DNA of 64,000 nt from Rhizoclosmatium globosum (taxonomy: Eukaryota > Chytridiomycota > Chytridiomycetes > Chytridiales > Chytriomycetaceae), in contig MCGO01000015.1 of assembly GCA_002104985.1 (NCBI GenBank), forward strand, positions 1-64,000, read 5' to 3'. A program made the position numbers and the translations under genes. The stretch's first letter is position 1, and each line of letters begins with the position of its first letter. This document shows positions 11,442 to 21,145 of the stretch, one piece after another. The notes under the pieces were generated by a model. That model ran no database searches, was not told the DNA's origin, and was given only the letters and a program-made list of their open reading frames with translations.

Positions 11442-12425
11442 ATGGCTTCAGAGACTCCAGATCCAACCAACGTGGCTTTGAGCGATAAGGAACTTGAGTT
11501 GATTGAGCGGACTCACGTGCAGAAGGTACCTGGCGGGATCCTTTGGAAGCTAGCCCACCTAAATACCAGCTCACTAACTAGGTCTACGAAGCGATTGCTC
11601 CACACTTTAGCGCTACTCGATACAAGGTAATTGAGTAGTATACCATACAGTATGACCTGCTAATGAACTGCTGTAGCCTTGGCCAGTTGTTGAAACCTTC
11701 CTCAAGTCATTACCGCCTGGATCAATCGGAGCAGATGTAGGCTGTGGAAACGGCAAATACCTTGGCGTAAATCCATCACTTTACACAATCGGCTCAGACA
11801 TGTACGGACCTACCCCTTCTCATTTGAAGCTGCCTCCTTACCCTGTCATAACCACAGGTCAGCGAACCTCATCCAAATCGCTCACGAAAAAGGCCACGAA
11901 ACAATGGTCGCAGACAACCTCTCCCTTCCTTACCGAACCTCCAGCTTCGACTTTGTCGTCTCCATCGCAGTTATCCACCACTTCACATCCTTCGACCGCC
12001 GCGTCGCTGCCGTCAAAGAGCTCATTCGCACGCTTAAACCTGGGGGTCGCGTTTTGATTTTCGTGTGGGCGCTGGAGCAGGAAGATGGATCGAAACGCAG
12101 GTTTGACAAGCAGGACGTGTTTGTGCCATGGAATTTGGACAAGAAGTCGTTTGGATCTAAGGCGGCGGGGAAAGAGAAGGCTGGCGTTGCGAAGGGGAAA
12201 GAGGAGGTGTTGGAGCATGGGTTGAATGCGTTGAGCTTAAAGAAAGAGGAAGGGGAGGTTAAAGAGGTGGTCAAGAGTGGGAATGAAAATATCGTGTATC
12301 AGCGATACTATCACGTGTTTGTGAAGGGTGAGTTGGATGAGGTTGTTGCTGGGGCTGGGGGTGTTGAAATTGAGACGAGTGGGTATGATCGGGATAATTG
12401 GTATGTCATTGCCAAGAAGTTGTAA
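11442..12425 (+). CDS. TRM9: tRNA (uridine-34) carboxymethyl methyltransferase Trm9/ALKBH8-type
   Basis: SAM-dependent enzyme that methylates the carboxymethyl group on wobble uridine 34 of tRNAs, with Trm112 as partner. Three short introns (about 11527-11580, 11627-11675, 11801-11858) give a continuous protein. Motif I is [13 protein letters not shown], followed by [12 protein letters not shown], then [12 protein letters not shown] (motif IV) and [20 protein letters not shown]. The C-terminal block [16 protein letters not shown] is typical of Trm9. A charged insert ([12 protein letters not shown]) lies between the two, as in fungal orthologues. The gene is intact. Composition turns from A/C-rich to G/T-rich near 12050. 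Confidence 0.9.
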
Positions 12426-12481
12426 TAAATCAAATGGCTACATGACCCGAATGTATTTATCTGATCAAAGTCCTTCGAAGT

Positions 12482-13696
12482 TCAATTACTTCCACTCACG
12501 TCAGCACCAGCAAACGTGTTCATATCACTAGCAATATGACCTGCCGCCTTCAAAATTGGAAACACGAGAGCAGCACCAGTACCCTCACCCAGCCTGAACC
12601 CAATATCCAACATCGGCGTCATACCGCCTTCAGAAACACCAAGTGCCTTCTCAATCTCGGTAATAGCGATACGCGTTCCTGATTCAGCGCTCGCGTGAGA
12701 AAGAAATGCGCAGTGGCCCAACAACTCCTTTTCAGCTGGAAACAGATGGATTGCAAAGAGGAATGCGACCATTGAAATATATCCGTCGACCAATAGAGCT
12801 GGCTTCTTTGGCGAGCGCGCGACTGCAACAGCTGCACCTGCCATAGCAGCGATTTCGAGCTATTTACAATTAGTTCAACCGAAAGAAAATCATTGAAACA
12901 CATACCCCACCCAAACATTTGAACATTTCCCTCCATTCACGACTTTTAATAACATCATTATGTTTCTCCAGGACTTGTTCAACTACTTTAACTTTGTGGT
13001 CATACCGCTCCCCTTCAACACCAGTTCCCTTCCCGGTAACTTGAGCAGCAGATTTCCCTGAAACAGCTGCAAGCAAAATCGCAGCAACAGCGGTATTTCC
13101 AATTCCAAGCTCTCCAATCGCTATAGCCTGGGCACCGCTGTCAATTGCGGCATTAGCATATTCGATTCCAGCTGACAGCGCTGCATCCAACTGCGCATCC
13201 GTCATTGCTGGCCCACGAAGAGACGAGTTTGTTCCATGTGGCGCTATATCTTTCGCAACATGGATCCCAGTGAAGGTTTCGTCAGTGTCGACTCCAACGT
13301 CAATGACAGAGAGCTTCAGGGCATTAGCGTTGCAGATGGCGTTGATGGCTGCACCACCCGATGACAGATTTCTGCTCGTGGATTCAGCTTTTCAAGTTTG
13401 ATTGATCGTGTGGGATGTACCTGAGCATCTCGCGTGTTACAACTTTTGGGAATTGGGAGACGCCGTCGTCTGCGATGCCGTGGTCAGCGGCAAAGAGGAG
13501 AACGTGGCCGTTGTTGATGCTGTTGCTTGGGTTAAGAGTGGATCTGCGAAGGTGGGCTTTACATTGGCTTGAGTGTTTGCTGTAGCGCCATCAGCCTGAC
13601 ACTCCACTGCTCAAGCCTGCCAAGCGATCCAACTGGCTTGGTCTTGTTGTCGATTTCGGCTTGGGCTTTGGCAGTCCACTCGGCGTGCGATGTCAT
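12482..13696 (-). CDS. cobT: CobT-type nicotinate-nucleotide:dimethylbenzimidazole phosphoribosyltransferase
   Basis: CobT transfers phosphoribose from nicotinate mononucleotide to a benzimidazole, making the lower-ligand riboside used in cobalamin assembly. Conserved blocks run in order: KPVGSLGRLEQWSVRLMALQ, HVLLFAADHGIADDGVSQFP, VVTREML, SSGGAAINAICN, LSVIDVGVD, GELGIGNTAVAAILLAA, LLVDGYISMVAFLFA, FLSHASAESGT and finally MLDIGFRLGEGTGAAL, which contains the catalytic glutamate of RLGEGTGA. Two GT-AG introns are visible (about 13369-13419 and 12859-12905), so this is a resident nuclear gene and not bacterial contamination. One frame slip near 13560 (after LQQTLKP) looks like an indel. The promoter is shared with the EF-hand gene 60 bases away. 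Composition is A/C-rich then G/T-rich, with the pivot near 13270. Confidence 0.9.
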
Positions 13697-13756
13697 TTCA
13701 ACTTCGTTTTTTGTTGGGTTCTTTGTTCACTTATCAGATTAGTTGAACACAAAACA

Positions 13757-14806
13757 ATGGGCGATGATGCACGATCTGTAGCTTCTCGTCAGACTTCACG
13801 TCTCGAACACGATAACGAAAACGATGGCTCCCATCATGATGAAGACGAGTCAACGTATTCCAGCGAAGATGACTATTTGGGAGACCTCCATCACGATTCT
13901 GAATCAGATGACGAACCAAAGCGGAAATCTAGAGTCATGGTGAACAAGAACGCAGGGTTGGTTAATTGATGACTTACTACTTGGCTTTACATGAACTGTT
14001 TTTCCAACAGTTTCGTTCGGATACGGCGTATTTTTCCAGATGAGCCTCAACAAATCTCTCGTCGTGCTTCAATGGTTCCTGGCTTTATAATGCCAAATGT
14101 TGACGAAGATGACGATTTCATTCCAACTCCTGTTCGAAACAAGTCCATAATATCTAGGCCAAGTACAGGAGGTCGCAGATCAAGTCGGCAAGGTTCTGTT
14201 GTTGGACGCGATGCAAACGGACCTCCAATAGAAGCAAGAAAAAAGTCCGTTATTCGTCCCTCTGTCCTAGCGCGCCGCCCACAGAAGCCTTACTATGAAA
14301 TAACGGTTGCACAAATGCAAGAAATCCGGGATGTATTCGATTTGTTTGATACCGATGGTATTCCCATCCTCGTTCAACATTTCCACACTAACGACTGAAT
14401 CCCAAAAGGATCCGCGTCAATTGATCCGTCCGAGCTCCGAATTGTAATGCGTGCTTTAGGTTTCAACTTAACCCAAGAGGAAGTCCTCGAAATCACAAAA
14501 TGGTTCGACAAAGACGATGACGAAGATGAAGCCTTATCATTCGACGAGTTCTTGTATGTTATGGCAGTCAAACTATCACAACAAGACGAAAGCGCCGAAA
14601 TCAAAGCCAGTTTCGCGTTGTTTGATGTCGATAAACGTGGGAAAGTGGGGAAACGCGAACTGGCAAAAATTGCAAAGGAATTAGGGGATCCATTGACGGA
14701 AGAGGATTTGGCAATGATGATTCATGAAAATGATTTTGATGGGGATGGGGAGTTGGGTGAAGCTGACTGGGCAAAGATATTTGCGGCAGCAAAGATGGGA
14801 AGCTGA
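13757..14806 (+). CDS. Centrin-like EF-hand protein with long N-terminal extension
   Basis: Three exons (introns about 13957-14010 and 14360-14409). The first 150 residues are charged and disordered (HHDEDESTYSSEDDYLGDLHH; RRSSRQGS). The C-terminal part has centrin/calmodulin-type EF-hands: ITVAQMQEIRDVFDLFDTDG starts the first, RIVMRALGFNLTQEEVLEI is the helix typical of centrins, DKDDDEDEALSFDEFLYVM the second loop, FALFDVDKRGKVGKREL the third and NDFDGDGELGEADW the fourth. Centrins work at basal bodies, which suits a flagellated fungus. The third loop (DVDKRGKVGKRE) keeps most ligand positions; the second is unusually acidic. Calcium binding is inferred. Confidence 0.8.
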
Positions 14807-14915
14807 ACTTGTTGTAATAAACGACTAGAAAATGCACGCGTTATTTGAATTGTTTCTTGTCTTGAAAAAAGAAACAAAGGATTTATCTAGCATTTGTCAT
14901 TCCCGGTCAACGGGT

Positions 14916-14987
14916 GGCCTTATGGTCTAGTAGTATGATTCTCGCTTTGGGTGCGAGAGGTCCGGGGTTCAATTCCCCGTGAGGCCC
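14916..14987 (+). tRNA. tRNA-Pro (anticodon UGG)
   Basis: A full cloverleaf of about 72 bases. Acceptor strands GGCCTTA/TGAGGCC pair with one G-U. The D arm contains TGGTCTAGTAGTATGA, the anticodon stem TCTCGC/GCGAGA encloses TTTGGGT (anticodon TGG), and the T arm is CCGGGGTTCAATTCCCCG. No intron. A T-rich Pol III terminator (TTTTATTT) follows directly. Confidence 0.95.
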
Positions 14988-15324
14988 TCTTTTATTTGGA
15001 AAAAGGTGGAGAGGAGGGGAGAGGAAGGTGTTGACAGTTTGTTGAGGTGCACACACAATTTTGGAAGAAGAGCGACGTGTGCATACGCAGTGGGCAATAA
15101 CGCTTACTAGATAGAAAGAATACCACTGGCTGTGCTTATTTTGTGGTGGGAGTGCAGAAAACTTTGTATTGCAGATAAAACAACTTTCACCCACACTGAT
15201 GGCAGTGCCCACGAGTGCATGCATATTCTTATTGTAAACCAAGATTCGCTATTCAGTGCTCTTGTTTATCTGTCAGGCAGATCTGTAGCCGTTAATTTCG
15301 TAATGTGAGGTTAAAAGCGGAATA
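14988..15324. other. Intergenic spacer
   Basis: About 340 bases downstream of tRNA-Pro. A minus-strand open frame through 14907-15242 spans the tRNA itself and is certainly spurious. No gene or repeat is recognised. Confidence 0.35.
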
Positions 15325-15381
15325 GGGGATGCCTTCTACCAGATTTGAGGCAGGCGATCTGACCAACTGAGCTAAGAAGAC
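15325..15381 (-). pseudogene. Half-tRNA relic
   Basis: Read on the minus strand from 15381, the sequence begins GTCTTCTTAGCTCAGTTGG, a normal tRNA 5' end with a textbook A box, followed by a D arm and an anticodon-arm-like hairpin. No T arm or B box (GGTTCGANTCC) follows and no 3' acceptor strand matches, so it cannot fold as a whole tRNA. It is probably a truncated tRNA gene. Confidence 0.55.
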
Positions 15382-15567
15382 AGCTGCTCATTGATCGGAT
15401 AATATTAGGAACTTTGTTTTTACCCTCAAAATTACTACAAGTCTAACAACCGGAAAAACATATGCAAATGCATATTAAGTGATAATATTCAATAGTTTTA
15501 TGGTATTTGGGTCTCCTATGGCAGGACTGTTGACGTTTCGTTGTTTGTCCAACCCGACTTAAAAACA

Positions 15568-16004
15568 ATGGAACGCGATTCCTCCACATCCAACACTGAT
15601 TCTCGTCTCACCCTTACAAACAAAACGCCGCCGGACAGTCGAAGGTCTTCGTTCACGACAGATTATTGGACAATCTCAAAGGCAATCTATTATTCTCATA
15701 ATCCTCATCAAATCTTTACAGAATCTCTTAGGGCTACGCAATTCGAACAGGTTTCAGTTGTCGGGAGTGCAAACGCGTAATAAACCAAGGTGAAGACATC
15801 ACGGTACGAGATGGTCGCAAAATGAGGTTCTTCTATCACACTAGTTGCTACGCTGGAAACGCAGATCCAAGAACCCAACAATCTTCGTCATTTTATGATA
15901 ACCGATTCAAAGATGTAATACAGAAGGAGGCGCCAAAGATGAAAGGGTTTGGAAAGTGGTCTGTTTCTCAGTATGGATACAACCCCAACGCAGCTTGGAA
16001 ATAA
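15568..16004 (+). CDS. Small Cys/His (C2-HC) putative zinc-binding protein
   Basis: I do not recognise a named gene. After a Ser/Thr-rich first exon and an intron ending at about 15729, the protein reads GYAIRTGFSCRECKRVINQG, then EDITVRDGRKMRFFYHTSCY, AGNADPRTQQSSSFYDNRF and GFGKWSVSQYGYNPNAAWK. CREC and YHTSC give a C-x2-C-x(about 22)-H-x2-C arrangement like half a LIM or PARP-type finger. The regular motif order argues for a conserved family. The donor of the intron is uncertain. Confidence 0.6.
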
Positions 16005-16013
16005 ATAACGCGT

Positions 16014-17625
16014 TTATTCGCTACGCTTATGCGCCAAAAACACCATATTCCGTGGACTTTCGTCAACGTCAAATAGATTAAGCATTTCGACATCCACGTT
16101 ATCAGCGCCTGTAACTCCGTTCATTTCGACCAGCACCATAAAACGATCCATCAATAACAAGCTCTCAAGGACGCGACTTAACATACTTTTGATGCAAGTG
16201 ACTAATACGATAAGATTCAATGCAATCTTGTACTTAGGAAGGTCCATGAACTCCTCAATTTGTGATTTAGTCACGCGCTTTTCTAATCCAAGTCGACTTA
16301 AAGCTGAGACTGCATAAGTAACAAATCCGCCATCATACGCTTCGGACGATAACTTGCCGAGCCTCAATTTCCGCTCCTTTCCATCTGCCAGGTTGAAATC
16401 ATCGGTTTTTAGGTCCGTTTGAATGTTAAAATGAGCAAGCAGTGCGTCAAAGAGGGCCCTTTTGTAGTGACCAGTAAGTTTCGAATGTATTCCACTTCTG
16501 TCAAAGTTTGAGAGTGTTTGACCAGCCAGATTTCGTGAGCTGTACCCCAAAGTAAGGTTGTGCGTTTGAGTGAGTGCTTGTATGGATTTCGACATTGCAA
16601 ATCCTGAATGAAGTTGTTGAATGAATGCAGCGTGCTGAAACACATCGTTTTACCATGAGTTTCGCAGACATCACATGGGGTTTCAGGCTCAGTCAATAAG
16701 TTGTAACAACATGGAACCACGGCCACCATCTTAACTGATTTACAGTTTTCAAAGGTTTGTAACATAGCAGGACCCGACAAATCACCACAAGCGTGAAGTC
16801 CAACCAGCACGAAATCAGTTTTCCCAGTTACATCTGCTTCCTCCAACTCCTCCAACATTTTCTGCAGTGATTTCGCATTTATCAAGATGGTCTTATGAAC
16901 CACTGGCTTCCGATCCAGTGATGCATCAGCCAAATCGACTTTTGACAACCCACAATCATTCAACAACTTCTTCTGGATATTACTTCCCCGCTTTTCAGAG
17001 CCAACCGTTTGAACGCTATTGAAGTCAACAGCTATGCATGGATATTCCGTGCTCAATCGATGTGTCAGATATCCTTGCCCAGCTCCTACATCAACTATGG
17101 TGGCTGTGTCCGAGATACCAGACTGTTTTATACGGTCAAGAATAACGCGAGCGAATCGATCAACTTCGTGTAGCTTCTTTCGCGACATTCCTGTCGCTGA
17201 TTTGTTACTTGATTTTTGGCTCTCAAAAACTCCAGATGTAAAGTCATCGCAGTTGAAACTTCGAGGCAGTTGCAGTTTGATACAGTTTTCAAGAAAACAT
17301 TTGAGCGAAAGTGGCCAATTCGGCTATGTTTATCGTGTTACGTTCACTCTCCAATCAATGCTTCAAGACAAACCTGAATAACGCCGTCTTTCACTAAATC
17401 AATCAAATGCTCAATATCAAAGTGTTCGCTCTTGGAGAGGTGCTTCCACTCTTCAGGCCAGACTTTATTGAAACCCTCCCTCAAAGTGTCAAACGTGTGC
17501 GCTGAGCTGAGTCGCTGGTTTTGAGCGAGAAAGGCGACAAGTTCTTCCAAATATTGCTGTCGTTGTGTAGCTTCGAGAGTATCAGGCGAGGTAAAGGCTG
17601 ACGGCAGACGACAAGTTGCCACCAT
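16014..17625 (-). CDS. METTL25/RRNAD1-family methyltransferase
   Basis: Putative SAM-dependent methyltransferase of the METTL25 group. The N-terminal exon holds WPEEWKHLSKSEHFD. The catalytic domain starts MSRKKLHEVDRFA and has motif I as TIVDVGAGQGYLTHRLS, then FVLVGLHACGDLSGPAML and VVPCCYNLLTEPE, the Cys-Cys-Tyr signature of this group. The intron at about 16619-16669 joins CDVCETH to GFAMSKSI. The C-terminal part (YKRALFDALLAHF; RNMVFLAHKRSE) is full length. Its substrate cannot be read from the sequence; relatives include protein-histidine methyltransferase candidates. The start is 125 bases from the divergent 7TM gene. Confidence 0.82.
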
Positions 17626-17750
17626 CTTCTGCGTTAAAAAAAATAAACTGATGTATCATATGGAATCGTCATTAATTATTACTAAGGATTGTAGTCTGCA
17701 ACGATTTTTCTGGTAATCTTTTATGACAATCTTTACCCACAGAATCATTG

Positions 17751-18719
17751 ATGACGAACAACATCACAACCACAGCAGCCACACCGATGGCTCAAAACTA
17801 TTTTCAAGTGGGAGCAACCTCCATCGGGGTCTTCAACTGTCTCGAAGTTATCTTTATCGCTCTGACAACCTTCAAGACCTACAACTCTTTATACTTCCGA
17901 AGCCTTATGGTCGCTGCAATCGGAACCATCGTCTTTGCACTTGGATTTGTGAGTTTGTTTTTCGAGCTTTACGGGGATCCCAAGAATTTGTGGCAAGCTG
18001 TCACGCCATGCGTTTTTGGATGGTGGGGAATGGAAATGGGGTTTTCCATGACAATGTACTCGCGTTTGAAGCTCATTTCCGTTCCAAGGACCGTTCAGAA
18101 CTTTATTTTCAGGATGATTATGGTGAATGTTTTTGTGTCTCATATTCCAACCACAATTTTGTCGTTTGGGAGTCGGTTGATTGCCACCGAGCCTTGGATT
18201 ATGGGATATGATATCATTGAAAAAATTCAGATGACTTTCTTTTGTGTTTAGGAGGTTGTGATTGGAGTCACTTACTTGATTTATATTCGGCGCAAGTTTG
18301 ATAACGAAAACCTCGACTTGGTAAAGCATTCCGTCGTTGTGAACGTTATTGTTGTCGTGTTGGATGTATCAATGGTTGTTGTTGAGTACATTGGATTCTA
18401 TGGATATCAAAACTTGTTAAAAGTGGCGATCTACAGCATCAAGCTGAAGTTTGAGTTTTATTTGCTCAATTTGTTGAACGAGAGGTTGAAAGTTAGCTCG
18501 AGTGCTCAACCCTTTGCACTTGCAAATAAGACTGGGTCAACCCCGCAGTTGACACCTCTCTGTTCTCCTAAAATTAAAGCTGTGAAAACATTCACTAGTT
18601 TTAGCGATGAGGAAATGGGATGTAGTCAAGGTACTGAGGGACGGGCAGCTCATCGCAAATCACAAGCGTTTACTCTTGCAGATGCTGAAATGGAGGGAGT
18701 TAAGGTGATCGATATTTAA
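17751..18719 (+). pseudogene. Multi-pass membrane protein, paralogue A, interrupted by in-frame TAG
   Basis: Seven or so hydrophobic segments, very similar from end to end to the intact gene at 19059. The frame is open through 18719 except for one TAG at 18249-18251 where the paralogue has CAA (Gln, in CVQEVVIG). Everything after the stop stays in the same frame and is conserved (IRRKFDNENLDLVKHSVVV). Possible readings are a recent nonsense mutation, a base error, or expression of a truncated protein with about five membrane segments. The C-terminal tail (HRKSQAFTLADAEMEGVK) matches the paralogue. The family is unknown to me; a receptor or sensor role is a guess from topology. Confidence 0.75.
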
Positions 18720-19058
18720 TTTTCCTTTGAAGAGCTTATAAATTTACTGTCTATTTATTGTCGTTTTAAGAAACATATTCTTTCTTGTTCGAATTATATA
18801 TCAAAAACAGGGACTGCAAATCTCGATTGTTTTGAGATGGTCTGGAATAAACCGAATTGGTTACTTCGCGTGGACTCGTTCGAGACATTCTGGCCGTCAC
18901 GCAGTTGTTTGACTGGCTGCACTCAAAAACTCAGGCAGTTAAGCAATGATAGTTAATTCAACGGGTCAAAGCTCTAAGTTTCACATAGTACCCTTCATGT
19001 CTATGCAGCAAAGAATTTTGGGCAATCCGAAAGGAAATCTTTCCCCAACTTCACCTTG
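18720..19058. promoter_or_regulatory. Spacer between the paralogous membrane genes
   Basis: About 340 bases holding the 3' flank of copy A (AT-rich around 18720-18810) and the promoter of copy B. No ORF, repeat or recognised motif is visible. Confidence 0.35.
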
Positions 19059-20027
19059 ATGACCAACAACGTCACGACAACAGTAGCGACGCCAATGGCT
19101 CAAAACTATTTCCAAGTAGGAGCAACCTCCATCGGGGTCTTCAACTGTCTCGAAGTTATCTTCATTGCTCTGACAACCTTCAAAACATACGACTCCCTAT
19201 ACTTTCGAAGTCTCATGGTCGCGGCCGTGGGAACTATCATCTTTGCTTTAGGGTTTGTAAGTTTATTCTTCGACCTGTATGGGGATCCGAAGAATCTGTG
19301 GCAAGCTGTGACGCCGTGCACCTTTGGATGGTGGGGTATGGTTACGGGGTTTTCCATGACAATGTACTCGCGTTTAAAACTTATATCCGTTCCACGGGCT
19401 ATTCAGGGTTATATCTTTGGGATGATTGTGTTCAATTTTTTCGCATGTCATGTTCCAACCACGTTGTTTACTTTTGGAAGTCGCTTGATTGGTACTGAGT
19501 CTTGGATTATTGGGTATGATGTTATTGAAAAGATTCAGATGACGTTCTTTTGCGTTCAAGAGGTTGTGATTGGAATCACGTACTTGGTTTACATTCGACG
19601 TAAGTTTGACAATGAAAACTTGGACTTGGTGAAACATTCTGTTGTCGTCAATATTATTGTTGTCACACTGGATGTGTCAATGGTGGTTGTGGAATATATT
19701 GGACTGTTTGGATACCAAAACTTACTGAAAGTGGCGATCTATAGCATCAAACTGAAATTTGAGTTTTATTTGCTGAATTTGTTGAATGATCGCTTGAAGG
19801 CTGTTTCTTGCACTCAGCCATTTGCTTTCACTGCGGATATGACAACTGGAATAACCCAGCGTCTGACTCCTGATAGTTCTCCAAAAATCAAAGACTTCAA
19901 ATCGTTTGCTGGCTCCAACCAAACGGGAATGGGCAGTAGCCCCGTTATGGAAGCTATTCATCGTCCATCTCAGGCTTTTACTCTTACGGACATTGAAATG
20001 GACGGAATCAAAGAGAATGATATGTAG
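19059..20027 (+). CDS. Multi-pass (7TM-like) membrane protein, paralogue B
   Basis: Intact single-exon ORF of 322 residues. The N-terminus is short and likely extracellular (MTNNVTTTVATPMAQNY), followed by about seven hydrophobic segments (GVFNCLEVIFIALTTF; SLMVAAVGTIIFALGFVSLF; FGWWGMVTGFSMTMYS; GYIFGMIVFNFFACHVPTT; MTFFCVQEVVIGITYLVYI; VVVNIIVVTLDVSMVVVEYI; and a last weaker one). A polar tail of about 70 residues ends with SQAFTLTDIEMDGIK, conserved in copy A although the linker between differs. No family name is known to me. The tail is a candidate docking or phosphorylation site. Confidence 0.8.
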   Translation: MTNNVTTTVATPMAQNYFQVGATSIGVFNCLEVIFIALTTFKTYDSLYFRSLMVAAVGTIIFALGFVSLFFDLYGDPKNLWQAVTPCTFGWWGMVTGFSMTMYSRLKLISVPRAIQGYIFGMIVFNFFACHVPTTLFTFGSRLIGTESWIIGYDVIEKIQMTFFCVQEVVIGITYLVYIRRKFDNENLDLVKHSVVVNIIVVTLDVSMVVVEYIGLFGYQNLLKVAIYSIKLKFEFYLLNLLNDRLKAVSCTQPFAFTADMTTGITQRLTPDSSPKIKDFKSFAGSNQTGMGSSPVMEAIHRPSQAFTLTDIEMDGIKENDM

Positions 20028-20075
20028 CAAACATTTCTATTATAATTAAAATTTCTTACTCTTCTTCAACATTAT

Positions 20076-21016
20076 TTACTGTTCTCCCTTTACCCAACGA
20101 ATTAATTCCAACGCCCCCATCCTCCCCGCCCATCCAGCCGCATTCGCAGGAAAAGCACGTACCATAGCCGGCCCAAACCCTTTATACAATGCGGGAACCC
20201 CTCCTTCCTTCAACACTTTAGCCGCACAATCAAAAACTCCTTTATACGTCCCGGCCGGACTCGCCTGAACCCTATTCTTAACAACATCCATCGGCAACAC
20301 AACAGACCACATAGCAACCCCCGACATACCCCCCGCAAACAAAGCAGCAGGAATACTGATTGTGTCTCCAACCTTCAACTTCATGTACACATACTCATAC
20401 GTCGCATAATACACTGCACCCCCAGGAACATCACGTAACAAAGTCGCAACAGTCCCTCGATACAACCCCTTCACACCGCCTTCTTTCAACACACCTACAA
20501 GCGCATCAGACATGCCCCGGTACTGCGTTACGGAGTTGGGCTGTCCTTGTGTTTGAAGGATCACTTTTAAGCGTTCCATGGGTGTTGTGACGATGGTTGT
20601 TGGGATTGAGGAGCAGCATCCTGCGAATGCGATTTCTGCGAGGGTGAGAGGGTGGTGGGATTCGTTTGAAGGGCGAAATGCGATTGCAATTCGTTGACCT
20701 ATTTCGTAGGACCTTGTGTGTAGGTGGTTTAGACACAGATCAAGGGAGGGAGAGTGGTTGACAGTTACCAGAAAGACAGAGCCCACATTGGAGTTACACC
20801 TAGCAGAGGAGAAGTGATGCCTCTGTACAGACCTTTTACACCTTGTTTGGCGATAGTTTGTTTGAAGCAGTCGGCCATGTTCTTGTACTGGTTCGTCGTC
20901 GTTTGCATCTTGACCTTGAGTGTGTCGAACGGGTAACCCACGAGCACATTCGAAATGCCGCCACAGCCACCGGCGACAAAGGCTGTCAATTGGTCAAGCT
21001 CGATTCGTTTCACCAT
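20076..21016 (-). CDS. Mitochondrial carnitine/acylcarnitine-type carrier (SLC25A20 family)
   Basis: Inner-membrane solute carrier with three tandem SLC25 repeats. The start (MVKRIELDQLTAFVAGGCGG) leads into the first signature PFDTLKVKMQT. An intron at about 20714-20766 joins WALSFW to SYEIGQR. Repeat 2 has TPMERLKVILQTQ and repeat 3 has LPMDVVKNRVQASP. The combination GVTPMWALSFWSYEIGQR with PMERLKVILQ fits the carnitine/acylcarnitine branch; an ornithine-like substrate is the main alternative. The conserved end reads FPANAAGWAGRMGALELI, where an aromatic/acidic pattern is more usual. The + strand is extremely A/C-rich over 20090-20500 (83 percent A+C in 20281-20340 by hand count), then G/T-rich. 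Confidence 0.85.
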
Positions 21017-21145
21017 TTTGTGACGGGTGATTTCGGCGAGTTTTGATGCGAGAGATTTTATACGAATCTAATAAATAAATAACTTTAATTATAGTGTACG
21101 AGAAGAAAAAGAAGAAGGGAGACATGCAGAAAACCTCATCTTGAA

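Noticed and set aside
13757..14806. Plain calmodulin
   Set aside because: The long charged N-terminus and the centrin-type helix GFNLTQEEV argue for a centrin-like protein instead.
14907..15242. Minus-strand ORF across tRNA-Pro
   Set aside because: It reads through the tRNA on the antisense strand, a common artefact.
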